Shown here piece by piece: positions 50,130 through 61,025 of a stretch of DNA of 64,000 bases. The notes under the pieces were generated by a model that was not told the DNA's origin, made no database searches, and saw only the letters and a program-made list of their open reading frames with translations. The stretch spans positions 1 to 64,000 of the forward strand of contig JAONJW010000004.1 in assembly GCA_028377305.1 (NCBI GenBank). The letters are read 5' to 3'. Position numbers and translations under genes: made by a program. The number at the start of each line of letters is the position of its first letter. The first letter of the stretch is position 1. This DNA comes from Prolixibacteraceae bacterium (GTDB lineage: Bacteria; Bacteroidota; Bacteroidia; Bacteroidales; Prolixibacteraceae).

Positions 50130-50795
50130 TTATTGAGCAATTGTATTTATTTCCTCATTCAACTCCTCTAATCTCGTCATGTGCTTACCAAAAAGCAAAT
50201 CAAATACCCACACATACAACCGACGAGCCAAAAAGAATACCGTGACAAAAATAATAATTGAAGTAACAATATAGATCAATAAAAATAGTTTATCTCCATT
50301 ATTAACGATTATATTCCGATCCTCAATGATACTTTCATATATAGAATACACTGTTCCCAAAGCTCCACTCAACAACAACGAAAAGACACAAAAGAAATAG
50401 CTTCTTTTAAACTTCTTTAGCACGAATAAAAATTTGTTTATCGAACTCTTCACTTGAGAAGATGGAATGGTATGCCAAGCAATCTTATTTACCTTATACA
50501 CAAAAGACAAAAGTGCAACCGAACACAAAACAGCCAAACCGTAATCCACAATAGATAAGAACAGTGGTAGTTTTACATGCATATAGTAAACAATAAAAAA
50601 GTCTAGTGCAAACTGAAGAATCCAGAACAACACAACCAAGATATAAGCCACTCTAATGCTCTTTTCAATCTTAGCAAACTGAGTAACTCCTTTAGTATGA
50701 ATGATCCCATCTAACTCCTTTACAGAAACCTTTTCAATACGATCCTCTTTTTCTGATAAGGCCTTCCAGTTATTTTTTAAATCTTCTAATTCCAT
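50130..50795 (-). CDS. Membrane protein co-located with ECF sigma factor, putative regulator
   Basis: N-terminal soluble helix MELEDLKNNWKALSEKEDRIEKV followed by four predicted TM helices; directly downstream of the sigma gene. Confidence 0.65.
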   Translation of the reverse strand: MELEDLKNNWKALSEKEDRIEKVSVKELDGIIHTKGVTQFAKIEKSIRVAYILVVLFWILQFALDFFIVYYMHVKLPLFLSIVDYGLAVLCSVALLSFVYKVNKIAWHTIPSSQVKSSINKFLFVLKKFKRSYFFCVFSLLLSGALGTVYSIYESIIEDRNIIVNNGDKLFLLIYIVTSIIIFVTVFFLARRLYVWVFDLLFGKHMTRLEELNEEINTIAQ

Positions 50796-50808
50796 TTATT
50801 ATGATATA

Positions 50809-51294
50809 CTAGCTAGGGTTCATTATTTTTTTTAGCTTGTCTTTTATCCTCGATATTTTCACCCGAACATTATTCTGGGTTATCCCCATAATTTCGGAGA
50901 TCTCATCATACTTTTTCTCTTCAAGAAACAATAGTATGATGGACTTCTCAATAGAAGACAATGTACTTATGGCACGATGTAGGAATTCGATTCTCTCTTC
51001 AAATTCTTCATCTTTACCCTCATCGGAAATATAGAACATCTCACTTTCTATACTTTGAGTAGAAACGTTCCGTTTCTCTTTCTTAAAATAGGTGATCGCA
51101 GTATTAAAAGCAACACGATACATCCAGGTACTAAATTTTGCCTCTCCTTTAAAAGATGGATATGCCCTCCACAGCTGCACCAAGATCTCTTGAAAGAGAT
51201 CTTCTCGACACTCTTTATCGGCACAATAGACACTACACACCTTATGTATAATCTTTTGATGTTCGGATATATTATCTAAAAATTCTTGTTTCAA
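50809..51294 (-). CDS. RNA polymerase ECF-type sigma factor
   Basis: CREDLFQEILVQLWRAYPSFKGEAKFSTWMYRVAFNTAITYFKKEKR, YDEISEIMGITQNNVRVKISRIKDKLKK. Confidence 0.95.
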   Translation of the reverse strand: MKQEFLDNISEHQKIIHKVCSVYCADKECREDLFQEILVQLWRAYPSFKGEAKFSTWMYRVAFNTAITYFKKEKRNVSTQSIESEMFYISDEGKDEEFEERIEFLHRAISTLSSIEKSIILLFLEEKKYDEISEIMGITQNNVRVKISRIKDKLKKIMNPS

Positions 51295-51510
51295 AATAGA
51301 CTATTTACAATTAAGAACCAATGAGTTAATTCTCTTACAAAATAAAACATGATAAAAATAAATAATTTTATTTCACATTGGTAAATAATTCTTCAAACTT
51401 AACATCAAAAGATAACAAACGCTTAAATAATGATCAATTTTATCTACACCAAAGTATAATATTACAAAGAACATTGTTTCAATCATACTTGTTCATATAG
51501 AGTAATCAAT

Positions 51511-52404
51511 TTGTATAAAATCATGAGATACCTCTTTTTTCTATCCTTTGTAATGTTATTCTTTTCATGTATTCCAAATAACAAGATGCGTATTGATATG
51601 ATTCATCCATATCCGTCAAGTTATATTGAAGATAGAAATGTAGACATATGGCTGCCCCAGAATTATAGCAAAGATAAACGATATCAAGTTCTATATATGC
51701 ACGATGGGCAGATGCTACATGATAGCACCTCTACGTGGAATCAGCAGGCATGGATGGCTGGACCTATCATGCAAAAACTGATTTCGAACCGGGAAGTACC
51801 TGAAACCATTATCGTGGGGATATGGAATATTCAAGACCATAGAACTTCAGACTACTGGCCAGCGAAACCGTTTAATATGCTTCCCAAATCTCTACGAAAC
51901 AGCTTAATAGAGAAACGCCTGAAGCGAGCACCAAACTCTGACAAATACCTTAAGTTTATTGTGGAGGAGCTCAAACCCTATATAGATAGAACCTATGCTA
52001 CCTATACAGATCAAAAACACACTTTTATTGCCGGATCTTCTATGGGAGGGCTAATATCGATGTATGCAATCTGTGAATATCCTAAAATATTCTCTGGTGC
52101 TGCTTGCTTATCGACCCATTGGATAGGGGGGGATGATACCAATAATGCAATCGCGAAATCGTTCATTAACTATATCGATCAATATATTCCATCAGCTAAA
52201 AACCATAAGTTCTACTTCGATCATGGGACAGAGACCTTAGATCAACACTATGGACCATCTCAACTAAAAGTAAACGCTGTGTTTATAAAACACGGATACA
52301 CAAAAACAAATTTTAAAAGTGAAGTATTTGTTGGCGATAAACACGAAGAGAAATACTGGGCTCAAAGACTTCATATTCCTTTTAAATTCATATTAAACAG
52401 ATAG
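51511..52404 (+). CDS. Alpha/beta hydrolase, putative esterase (enterochelin esterase-like) lipoprotein
   Basis: YQVLYMHDGQMLHDSTSTWNQQAW, FIAGSSMGGLISMYA, FVGDKHEEKYW. Confidence 0.9.
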   Translation: MYKIMRYLFFLSFVMLFFSCIPNNKMRIDMIHPYPSSYIEDRNVDIWLPQNYSKDKRYQVLYMHDGQMLHDSTSTWNQQAWMAGPIMQKLISNREVPETIIVGIWNIQDHRTSDYWPAKPFNMLPKSLRNSLIEKRLKRAPNSDKYLKFIVEELKPYIDRTYATYTDQKHTFIAGSSMGGLISMYAICEYPKIFSGAACLSTHWIGGDDTNNAIAKSFINYIDQYIPSAKNHKFYFDHGTETLDQHYGPSQLKVNAVFIKHGYTKTNFKSEVFVGDKHEEKYWAQRLHIPFKFILNR

Positions 52405-52472
52405 AGTTCATCCCAAAAACATCTTTGTATAGAATGCAATTCTTATGAATAATCAATTAAAAAAACAATGAT

Positions 52473-53114
52473 ATGAAAAACATCTTAATAATAGGTTGTG
52501 GACCAGGGTTAGGTTTATCTCTAGCCAAAATATTTGGGGCTAATGGCAACCACATTTCACTAATCAGTAGAAATATAAACAAACTCAATAGCTACAAAGA
52601 GATACTACAAAAGAATAACATACCTGTCATCGTACACCAGGCCGATGTTGAACAATTTGATACCCTAAAGAAAGCCCTCGATAAAATTCGAGAAAAAGTC
52701 TCTCATTTTGATGTAGTCATATACAATGCAGCCTCACTAAGGCTTAATGATATTATGGAGGACACCCCCGAACAAATGCTCAAAGATTATAAAATAAACA
52801 CACTACATGCATTGGAGACAGTTAAATACTTATACCCAGAACTTAAAGCAAACAATGGTACCGTTTTACTAACGGGAGGTGGATTTGCTCTTCATCCTAA
52901 TCCACGTTTCGGATCACTCTCCATGGGTAAAGCCTCCCTTAGAAATCTATCCCATCAACTATACAAGAAACTACGTAGAGATAAGATATATGTAGGAACA
53001 GTAACCATAACTGATTTTATCAGTAAGGAGAGTACCAAATATTCTCCAGATAAGATTGCCGAGCAGTTTTACAATCTCTATCTCAACAAAAGTCAAAATG
53101 AGACAATCTATTAA
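52473..53114 (+). CDS. SDR family NAD(P)-dependent oxidoreductase
   Basis: NILIIGCGPGLGLSLAKIFG, VVIYNAASLR. Confidence 0.85.
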   Translation: MKNILIIGCGPGLGLSLAKIFGANGNHISLISRNINKLNSYKEILQKNNIPVIVHQADVEQFDTLKKALDKIREKVSHFDVVIYNAASLRLNDIMEDTPEQMLKDYKINTLHALETVKYLYPELKANNGTVLLTGGGFALHPNPRFGSLSMGKASLRNLSHQLYKKLRRDKIYVGTVTITDFISKESTKYSPDKIAEQFYNLYLNKSQNETIY

Positions 53115-53159
53115 AAACCAGATTTTTACACTATAAACAACTCATTTGTGTAATTTAAA

Positions 53160-53918
53160 TCAGAACCGACACCCAAGATATATCTGCTTCATATGATATC
53201 TCTCCGACATCATATCATATGGGTTCCCCAATTCATATTTAAACCCAATAGGCAAAGATATTGACTTTGTAATTTTCCATGAAAAACTAACATCATGAGA
53301 GTACACCAAATCAGATGGCCCATGAAAAAAGAACTCCTTTTCATCGTCATAATAAGAATTCCACGCAGATTCATTAGATAAATTCCATAAACTCAGATTA
53401 CACTGAAAACAGACCTCGAACTCATCCCACTCCTTCCTTACAACACATAATATACTCTGACCAAAAGTCCAATAGTTCATTTCTTGTGAAAATGCATCAT
53501 CCCCGCCGTTGTACATAGAAGCTCTAATGTTTTGATACAATCCAGACCCCACATATACCCCCAAACCAGACGTGACATTAGTCAATCGAAATGACAGCTC
53601 TTCGGTAGCTTGAAAACGAAGAAATATCAAGTCACTCTGTTTATTTAAGGCGTTATCATGAAACTTATGGATCATATTCCCTCCTACATAATCCAACTTA
53701 TAATGCTGAAGCCATCGGTTTGAATATATATGTCCTCCCACAGTAGCTGCGCTAACTCTATCTTTAAATGAATAAGAAGCCACTTTTTGATCTTGTCGTT
53801 TGAGCTGAACAATGCCAATATTAAAGTACAGATCTACTTCTTTCTTCCCCTCAGCATTCACTACAAGCACCGAAGCAAGCAACAAAAACAATGCTCTAAT
53901 AAACCCTCGCATATTCAA
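53160..53918 (-). CDS. Uncharacterised exported protein
   Basis: 252 aa, signal peptide, beta-rich with C-terminal ...MKQIYLGCRF typical of outer-membrane proteins. Confidence 0.55.
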   Translation of the reverse strand: MNMRGFIRALFLLLASVLVVNAEGKKEVDLYFNIGIVQLKRQDQKVASYSFKDRVSAATVGGHIYSNRWLQHYKLDYVGGNMIHKFHDNALNKQSDLIFLRFQATEELSFRLTNVTSGLGVYVGSGLYQNIRASMYNGGDDAFSQEMNYWTFGQSILCVVRKEWDEFEVCFQCNLSLWNLSNESAWNSYYDDEKEFFFHGPSDLVYSHDVSFSWKITKSISLPIGFKYELGNPYDMMSERYHMKQIYLGCRF

Positions 53919-54972
53919 TAGCTTTTATTAGTGTAGGATCTTCAAAATTCGAAAGGTTGATGTTCTTCATTTCAATATCTGGAGTTAATCCAACCCCTTC
54001 ATAGCTTTTCCCTGTAGGCAAACGAACATCACTAACAGGAATTCGTACAAACCATCCATTAATGAGTTCTCGATACATTGACGGAGAAAAAATCCCAAAG
54101 GTCCTCGAACCTAAGGTAATAACGTTGGGTAATCCTTTCATTACAACAACAAATATCTCAGCAGCACTTGCGGTAGATTTGTTCGTTAGAACAACACAAT
54201 CTCCTTTAAAGGTAAAAGAAGACGAAGGCTTCACGACAAAACTACTCTTTACCTTCCTCAAGTCAGTTCTATTATCATTATATCGAACCCTTTCAATTAA
54301 ATACTCTCGAGTCTCTGAATAGAAATAACCTGCTAGATACTCTGACCAAGCCGAGAAACCACCCCTATTATTCCTCACATCAAGAATGATAGAGTGGCTC
54401 GTTTTCAAAAAATCCATAGCATTATCCACTTCATCTTTGAATTGATTAAACGATTGGGGTTCTTTGTTTGGCATAAATGCATTTACCTTTATATAACCAA
54501 TGGGAAGAGATGGCTTTGCCTTACTAGACTTAATGTATCCATATTCAACAAAATCCATCTTGTCAGTGACAAGATCAACTTCATATTTATAATACCTTTC
54601 TGAAACCATATAGGTATCGTCAAATCCAGTCCTAAGAGGCTGATAGGAAGATAAAGCCTCTTTTGTTTGAGCAATATAAGAGTGCCCATCCCTTAACTCT
54701 TTCAACTCTATCTCATTCAAAATATGGTAAAGTTCTTCAGGAGTCGTATGCTCATTTATCCTGCTTCTATATTTCACATACACGTGATCCCAATCGATCG
54801 ATTTAACGAGAAAATTAGCGTAATATAGATCATAAGACCTCCAAAAATCATCAAATACATCAATTGAAGTATATCCTTTACTATAATCATCCCATGTCGA
54901 ACTACAAGATGAGAATAGCAACAGTAGCAAAAACACAAAACAGTTTACACTTCTTTTCATATATTTAAACAT
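53896..54972 (-). CDS. S41 family peptidase lipoprotein
   Basis: LLLFSSCSSTWDDYSKG lipobox, ILDVRNNRGGFSAWSEYLAGYF, LTNKSTASAAEIFVVVMK. Confidence 0.92.
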   Translation of the reverse strand: MFKYMKRSVNCFVFLLLLLFSSCSSTWDDYSKGYTSIDVFDDFWRSYDLYYANFLVKSIDWDHVYVKYRSRINEHTTPEELYHILNEIELKELRDGHSYIAQTKEALSSYQPLRTGFDDTYMVSERYYKYEVDLVTDKMDFVEYGYIKSSKAKPSLPIGYIKVNAFMPNKEPQSFNQFKDEVDNAMDFLKTSHSIILDVRNNRGGFSAWSEYLAGYFYSETREYLIERVRYNDNRTDLRKVKSSFVVKPSSSFTFKGDCVVLTNKSTASAAEIFVVVMKGLPNVITLGSRTFGIFSPSMYRELINGWFVRIPVSDVRLPTGKSYEGVGLTPDIEMKNINLSNFEDPTLIKAIEYARVY

Positions 54973-55064
54973 TATATGATTACAGATTCACTCAAACAAT
55001 AAAGTTAGGATAAAAAAAGAATATTAGTTACCCTAACTCTATTTAATGGTTTTTCTATCCAAAA

Positions 55065-55940
55065 CTATTCCAACGCCTTTTCATAAGAAGGTGCAAGTTC
55101 ATTATACCAACTCAGAACCGACTTCTTTAGATCCCAATCGTTCTCTCCCATCTTCTGTATTAAAATGTCCACTTGCTGCTTATTAAAAGCATATGACTTG
55201 AAGAATTTCTTTAACTTAGGGTGATTACTAGCCCATGATCTAGTACAGTATTTAACCAAAGCATAGTTGGTATCAAATGCACTATATGGATCTTCAAGCA
55301 TCTTAATATATTTATGATCTAACATAGGATGTGGCTCCCAACCAGTGATACAAAATGGGACACGATTCATATATAAATTCTCGAAAACTTTAATCATTTC
55401 GACTTCAGTAACATACTCCGATTCGACATTTAAATCATATCTTTTACGAACCTCACTCACACCAGCAAAAGATTCTGAATCATGATTTATTGCAATAGAG
55501 TAGATTTTTCCACCAATTTCTTTTTCAAGTCCTTTAAGCTCTGCTATAGAAGTTATATCCATATAGTTTGGAACGACCAAACCTATCTTTCCTCCCTCAT
55601 AGATATTCCCTAATACGGCTAGTTTTTGGGTGCCCTGAACATGAATACTATGAGACATCCATTTCTCTAGAAAGACATCTGCCTTTCCGCTGTTCAACGC
55701 TTTAACTCCATCCTTCACAAGGATAGTCTTCACCTGATATCCATTGGATTCAAGCAGTCGTTTGGCAAACATCGTGAATGCCTTATTTTCACTCCAATCC
55801 TCATATGCAATCACCACATCTGGCTCTTTAGATGAGCCCGTACTCTTTGTGGTTTTATTACATGAGAATAATAAAAGAGAAATAACAATTAAAAGTAATA
55901 ATTTAGGTTTCATAGTAATTAATGATAAATAGTAAATCAA
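55065..55940 (-). CDS. Glycine betaine/proline-type ABC transporter substrate-binding lipoprotein (OpuAC-like)
   Basis: LLLFSCNKTTKSTGSSKEPDVVIAYEDWSENKAFTMFAKRLLESNGYQVKTI, FCITGWEPHPMLDHKYIKMLEDP; true start probably MKPKLLLL at 55913. Confidence 0.88.
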   Translation of the reverse strand: MIYYLSLITMKPKLLLLIVISLLLFSCNKTTKSTGSSKEPDVVIAYEDWSENKAFTMFAKRLLESNGYQVKTILVKDGVKALNSGKADVFLEKWMSHSIHVQGTQKLAVLGNIYEGGKIGLVVPNYMDITSIAELKGLEKEIGGKIYSIAINHDSESFAGVSEVRKRYDLNVESEYVTEVEMIKVFENLYMNRVPFCITGWEPHPMLDHKYIKMLEDPYSAFDTNYALVKYCTRSWASNHPKLKKFFKSYAFNKQQVDILIQKMGENDWDLKKSVLSWYNELAPSYEKALE

Positions 55941-56404
55941 TTATTCAAAAACCATCGCATTCTAAGGATATTACCAAATATAAACAATACCAACTATTTT
56001 CCGTAACGACCTTCGCTTTTTATGATATATATTTTAAACCACAAACATTGTGCAGGTTCGACTTAATAATTACCAAACACTAAAACCGGCACCCAAAGTA
56101 TCCACAGAAGTTATGACTTTTAATTAGCCTATTCATATCAACAAGACTAAATGACGATCTTTAGCAACACGAAATCAAACCTATTTTCCTCTCTCAAAAC
56201 AAAGCTCGATAGTCTTTGTTTATTCAATCATCTATACATGAAATCATCTACTTACATACTTAAAACGACCTTTAAGCCCTAGAATAATATGTTTTATGAC
56301 AACACTCATCTTTTAAATTATATTAATTCTATTACTTGCGCTTCTCTTTCACTCCCAAAATTTATGTTAGAAAGGGCTATACTAATTAAAAAACAAACAT
56401 ATCT

Positions 56405-57031
56405 ATGGATACAACAACATTAGTAGAATGGGCAGGCTATACAGCTTCTGTAATTGTGGCCATCTCACTTACGATGACCTCAATGATTAAACTTCGATGG
56501 TTTAACCTTATTGGTTCTCTTATCTTCACTATCTATGGCTTTATCATTGAAGCTTATCCTATTGCTCTTGTCAATGCTTTCATTGTAGGAGTAAACATCG
56601 TATTTCTATTTAAGATGTACACCAAACACGACTACTTCACATCACTAGAAGTAGACCGGAATGACCCTTACTTCAAAGGATGCCTCAAATTCTATAGAGA
56701 GCAACTTCTACAAGAATACCCAGAAATCGACACCCCTTTAAACAACGAATCGATTGTATTAATCCTAAGAGATATGTCTGTAGCTGGATTCTGTATTGGA
56801 AATATCGAAGGAGACACCTTAGATCTAAAACTTGACTATGCAACCCCTCCATACAGAGATTTTAAGACTGGTAAATACCTTTTCGAAAATAAAAACTCGG
56901 TATACAAGAGCAAAGGAATTACCACAGTGAAAGCTGTTCCACCAGCAGAACATTATCACAAATACTATAAATCGGTAGGATTCAAAGAAGAAGAAATTAA
57001 CGGTAAGACTTGCTTTACAAAGTCAATATAA
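56405..57031 (+). CDS. YgjV-like membrane domain fused to a C-terminal soluble domain, GNAT-like by eye
   Basis: N-term WAGYTASVIVAISLTMTSMIKLRWFNLIGSLIFTIYGFIIEAYPIALVNAFIVGVNI; C-term ...LDLKLDYATPPYRDFKTGKYLFE...HYHKYYKSVGFKEEEINGKTCFTK. Confidence 0.75.
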   Translation: MDTTTLVEWAGYTASVIVAISLTMTSMIKLRWFNLIGSLIFTIYGFIIEAYPIALVNAFIVGVNIVFLFKMYTKHDYFTSLEVDRNDPYFKGCLKFYREQLLQEYPEIDTPLNNESIVLILRDMSVAGFCIGNIEGDTLDLKLDYATPPYRDFKTGKYLFENKNSVYKSKGITTVKAVPPAEHYHKYYKSVGFKEEEINGKTCFTKSI

Positions 57032-57109
57032 CCACCGTAGTGTTAGAGAGGTTTGTTACAGAACCTCTCTAAATATTTACTCTTCTTAATAAAAAAAATT
57101 CATCCCCTT

Positions 57110-58564
57110 CTACTTCATAAACCAAGATCCAAAACGATTTACAAACCACGAAACGATACGACTTCTATTCATACATGATGGGAGATTCAACCCCAACATC
57201 TTTTTCATCATTGAGATCTTCTTTTCCGTAAATGGTGGATAACGTTTGATCGTATCGAAACCAGTATGGTGATCATATACCGCTTTGGCATTAGACAGAT
57301 CAAGAAAGCCATGCTTCCCATGGTATTTACCCATTCCTGCAGGACCAACGCCTCCAAAAGGCAGATCAGGAATGGCCAAATGATACAGGCAATCATTCAC
57401 ACAAACTCCTCCAGCAGTAGTGTAATTTAAAATATGGTCTACCACCATTCTATCCTCCGCAAAAACATATAGTGCTAATGGCTTGTCTTTTCCTTGAACC
57501 ATATCGATCCCTTTCTGCATAGAGTCAATCTCTATTACGGGTAAGATAGGGCCAAATATCTCACCCTCCATTACCATAGCATCTGGCGAAACATTCTTTA
57601 ATACTGTCGGAGCAATATATTTGGTATCCCGATCATATTCTCCTCCACATAACACCTCTTGACCTTTCATCAACGATACCAAATCATCGAAAGCCCGATA
57701 ATTGATGATCCGACTATAATCTTTACTCTGCTGGGGATCTCCTTCAAAGAACTGGTCAATCACCTTAGGGACCATATCATAAAATTCATTAGCAATGGAC
57801 TTGTCTAACAGCACATAGTCTGGGGCGACGCATGTTTGACCAGAATTCATTAGTTTTCCTTGGATCAAACGTCGTACACTCACCTCTAGATTACACGAAC
57901 CATGTATAAACGCAGGACTCTTCCCTCCTAGTTCAAGCGTTACTGGAATCAATCTCTTTGATGCCGCTTCCATCACCACTTTCCCTACTCGTCCACTTCC
58001 GGTCACAAATATCTTGTCCCAATGAAGGTCAAGTAAGGACTCATTAGAAGTACTCTCTTCTGTAACCCAGAAAGCATTCGAATCTAAATATCTTGGCACT
58101 AGATCTCGAATCAATGATGTCGTAGCCGATGCCGTTCGCGGAGGTTTAATCACGGCACCATTTCCTGCTGCAATAGCTGGAATTAATGGACCTAAAGTCA
58201 ATTGAAGAGGGTAGTTCCAAGCTCCCATAATCAGAATCACCCCAAGGGGTTCATATCGAATATAAGATCTAGCTGGCTGTAGCGCAGCGGGAGTATCCAC
58301 CACCTCATCTTTCATCCAACGCTTTAGATGATCTAAAGTGTGATCTATTTCCGCAATCAATAGATTTATTTCTGTAAGATACGACTCAAAACTACTCTTG
58401 CCAAGATCAGCAAAAAGTGCTTCCTCGATCGCTTCACTAGACTCCCCCAGCAAACGTTTTAGTGCATAAAGCTGTGTCTCTCGCCATGAACGATCTAGGG
58501 TATTACCTTGACCACAATAACCTCTAATCCCTTCAAATTTACTATTTAGCATATCTTGTATCAT
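57110..58564 (-). CDS. Aldehyde dehydrogenase family protein (ALDH3-like)
   Basis: VTLELGGKSPAFI, MNSGQTCVAPDYVL, GGVGPAGMGKYHGKHGFLDLSNAKAVY. Confidence 0.95.
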   Translation of the reverse strand: MIQDMLNSKFEGIRGYCGQGNTLDRSWRETQLYALKRLLGESSEAIEEALFADLGKSSFESYLTEINLLIAEIDHTLDHLKRWMKDEVVDTPAALQPARSYIRYEPLGVILIMGAWNYPLQLTLGPLIPAIAAGNGAVIKPPRTASATTSLIRDLVPRYLDSNAFWVTEESTSNESLLDLHWDKIFVTGSGRVGKVVMEAASKRLIPVTLELGGKSPAFIHGSCNLEVSVRRLIQGKLMNSGQTCVAPDYVLLDKSIANEFYDMVPKVIDQFFEGDPQQSKDYSRIINYRAFDDLVSLMKGQEVLCGGEYDRDTKYIAPTVLKNVSPDAMVMEGEIFGPILPVIEIDSMQKGIDMVQGKDKPLALYVFAEDRMVVDHILNYTTAGGVCVNDCLYHLAIPDLPFGGVGPAGMGKYHGKHGFLDLSNAKAVYDHHTGFDTIKRYPPFTEKKISMMKKMLGLNLPSCMNRSRIVSWFVNRFGSWFMK

Positions 58565-58872
58565 CTATAATTTCTTGATTGAATGAGTTCATCTCTACTA
58601 TAGTAGCGACCTCAACAAATTAAGTATTAATAGCCTCTTATTTTGAAATAACATATAATACTAATTTAATAAATATGAACGACATTTCATGTCATTACAT
58701 GATGGTAAAACAGATATTGATCTTGCGGTCAATATTTGACATAAGTAATATATCAACAGACATCTAACGATATGTAGTTTCTCTTTCTAACACATCTTTA
58801 TCATAAAGAGATCTGCAAAATAGCTTAGATATATCTATTTTTACCCTGTGAAACAACGAAGAAACCATACTA

Positions 58873-60042
58873 TTGTCAAGATATATGAAAATCACTCTGA
58901 TCATACTATACCTCATTATCATACCGATAATCATCGCTTATCTTCAGCGAAAATCTTCTATTATTCGTAAAATTGGAGCCATACCATTCCTTTACCTATT
59001 AGGTATTGGGCTTCACGAGATTTTTCCTTTCGACAGATGGATAGACGCAACCAAACTCTACCAAATAGAAGAGTCATTCTCTTCCGTGATGTTACTTTTG
59101 GCCATTCCTCTTTTGCTCTTCTCTATCAACATTAAAGAAGAGATCAAAAAAAACAGAGGCATTCTCTCTTCAATTACCATCGCACTTGTATCTCTTATTT
59201 TATCCACCGTTACGGCATTTTTTATTTTTAAAGATAAGGTAGCAGAGGCATACAATGTCTCTGGGATGCTCACTGGATTATATTCTGGAGGATCTCCCAA
59301 CTTAGCTGCGATAAAGAATGCACTGCAAGTCGCACCACAAAGGTTGGTATTGATCGTTAGCTATGACTTTGTCATTGGCATAGGAGTTATTCTATTCTTT
59401 ATCACCATCGCAAAATATATATTCCGTGCGATATTACCCCACAGAGACCAAACGAAAGAACATCATAGTAAGCATATTCACATGGAAGACGAAACCAATA
59501 TATTTGACCGAAACAGATGGAAAGAGATGTTGGTAGGCCTATTTTTTTCATTCATTGTTGTTGCTATCAGTGTTCTGATAGGCAAAGGATTCTCGGAAAC
59601 AACAGGTCCAATTATTACGATCTTAACTGCCACTACACTTGCAATCACACTTGGTCAAATCCCTAGAATAAACCACCTGAAAGGCACTTTCTCTTTAGGG
59701 ATGATGTTTATTCTTATCTTCTCTTTTGCCATCGCAAATATGGCAGATTTCAGTTCCATACAAAAAATAAAGAACCCCTATTTGCTACTCATGATGCTAT
59801 GGGTAATGGGGTGCAACCTAACCACCCATTTTATTCTAGCCTATCTTTTCAAAAAAGATGCAGATAAAACCATGGTATCCATGATTGCTTTCACCTACTC
59901 CCCTGTGATGGTACCAGTGGTCTGTGCTGCCATTAAAAACAGAAAAGTATTGGTCTATGGGATCACCTTTGGTCTATTTGGCTACCTCGTAGGAAACTAT
60001 TTAGGGATATTACTCGCAACTCTTCTTCTGCAGGTAGCCTAA
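58873..60042 (+). CDS. DUF819 family membrane protein
   Basis: About 10 TM helices, MLTGLYSGGSPNLAAIKNAL, MVSMIAFTYSPVMVPVVCAAIKNR. Confidence 0.88.
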   Translation: MSRYMKITLIILYLIIIPIIIAYLQRKSSIIRKIGAIPFLYLLGIGLHEIFPFDRWIDATKLYQIEESFSSVMLLLAIPLLLFSINIKEEIKKNRGILSSITIALVSLILSTVTAFFIFKDKVAEAYNVSGMLTGLYSGGSPNLAAIKNALQVAPQRLVLIVSYDFVIGIGVILFFITIAKYIFRAILPHRDQTKEHHSKHIHMEDETNIFDRNRWKEMLVGLFFSFIVVAISVLIGKGFSETTGPIITILTATTLAITLGQIPRINHLKGTFSLGMMFILIFSFAIANMADFSSIQKIKNPYLLLMMLWVMGCNLTTHFILAYLFKKDADKTMVSMIAFTYSPVMVPVVCAAIKNRKVLVYGITFGLFGYLVGNYLGILLATLLLQVA

Positions 60043-60050
60043 GAACAAAA

Positions 60051-60085
60051 AAAACGTCTTATTCCCATTCGAATAAGACGTTTTT
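60051..60085. terminator. Bidirectional intrinsic terminator
   Basis: AAAACGTCTTATTC-ccattc-GAATAAGACGTTTTT. Confidence 0.9.
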
Positions 60086-60103
60086 CTTGTAATATTCTAT
60101 CAA

Positions 60104-60832
60104 CTAAGCATCTTGCTTAGTATCTGTAATCACAATCTCTCTAAGAGATACAGCCTGTGGAAGCTCAAAAGTAAATTGGATCGTCTTTGCAACATCCTCT
60201 GCAGTGATATTTACAGCACCAACATCCTCTTTCCACTCTTTATATCCATCAACAATACTCTTGTCTGTTGTATGTTCAATCAACTCAGTCTCTACAGCAC
60301 CAGGAAGTATCGACAAAACACGTACATTGTGTGGGGACATCTCATTTCTTGCGACACGAGTCAATCCAACCACACCAAATTTGCTTGCACAATAAGCCGC
60401 ATGATTACCAAAAGGTTGAACTCCTGCGATAGATGACACGTTGATAATCGTTCCTGATTGACGAGCTTTCATATCATTCATCACGATCTGCATTCCATGC
60501 ATCACTCCCATTACATTAATGTCTAACATCCTCTGCCACTCTTGAGCATTCTGGATACTTAGATCGCCTAATAGCATCACACCAGCGTTGTTTACTAGCA
60601 ATTCAGTCTTGCCATATACAGCTTCCGCTTCTCGTACCGCTTTTTCGAATGTTTCTCTATCGGTTACATCCACCTTACGACACATAGTCTCTGGGAGATT
60701 CAATGCTTCCATCTTTTCAACTCTTCTCGCCAATAAAAGCAATGGATAACCTGATTTACTAAAAGTCTTAGCCATCTCCATTCCGAAACCAGAGCTTGCG
60801 CCTGTAATTACTATTAGTTTTTTGTTAGTCAT
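60104..60832 (-). CDS. SDR family oxidoreductase (YdfG-like)
   Basis: VITGASSGFGMEMAKTFSKSGY, LVNNAGVMLLGDL, YCASKFGVVGLTRVARNEM. Confidence 0.95.
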   Translation of the reverse strand: MTNKKLIVITGASSGFGMEMAKTFSKSGYPLLLLARRVEKMEALNLPETMCRKVDVTDRETFEKAVREAEAVYGKTELLVNNAGVMLLGDLSIQNAQEWQRMLDINVMGVMHGMQIVMNDMKARQSGTIINVSSIAGVQPFGNHAAYCASKFGVVGLTRVARNEMSPHNVRVLSILPGAVETELIEHTTDKSIVDGYKEWKEDVGAVNITAEDVAKTIQFTFELPQAVSLREIVITDTKQDA

Positions 60833-61025
60833 GATATGAAGTTTATTTAATTTAGATATTGAAATAACAATATTTTTCTTGAATCAACAAAACTACCATT
60901 CTATTTTTCATTTACACACTACCCAATCTTAGATAACCGTATTAACAATCACAAAGTTCAAATCAAATTAGTAACTTATGCCAATTCACCTGATATACAA
61001 TCACATTCAAGAATAAAAAACAACG

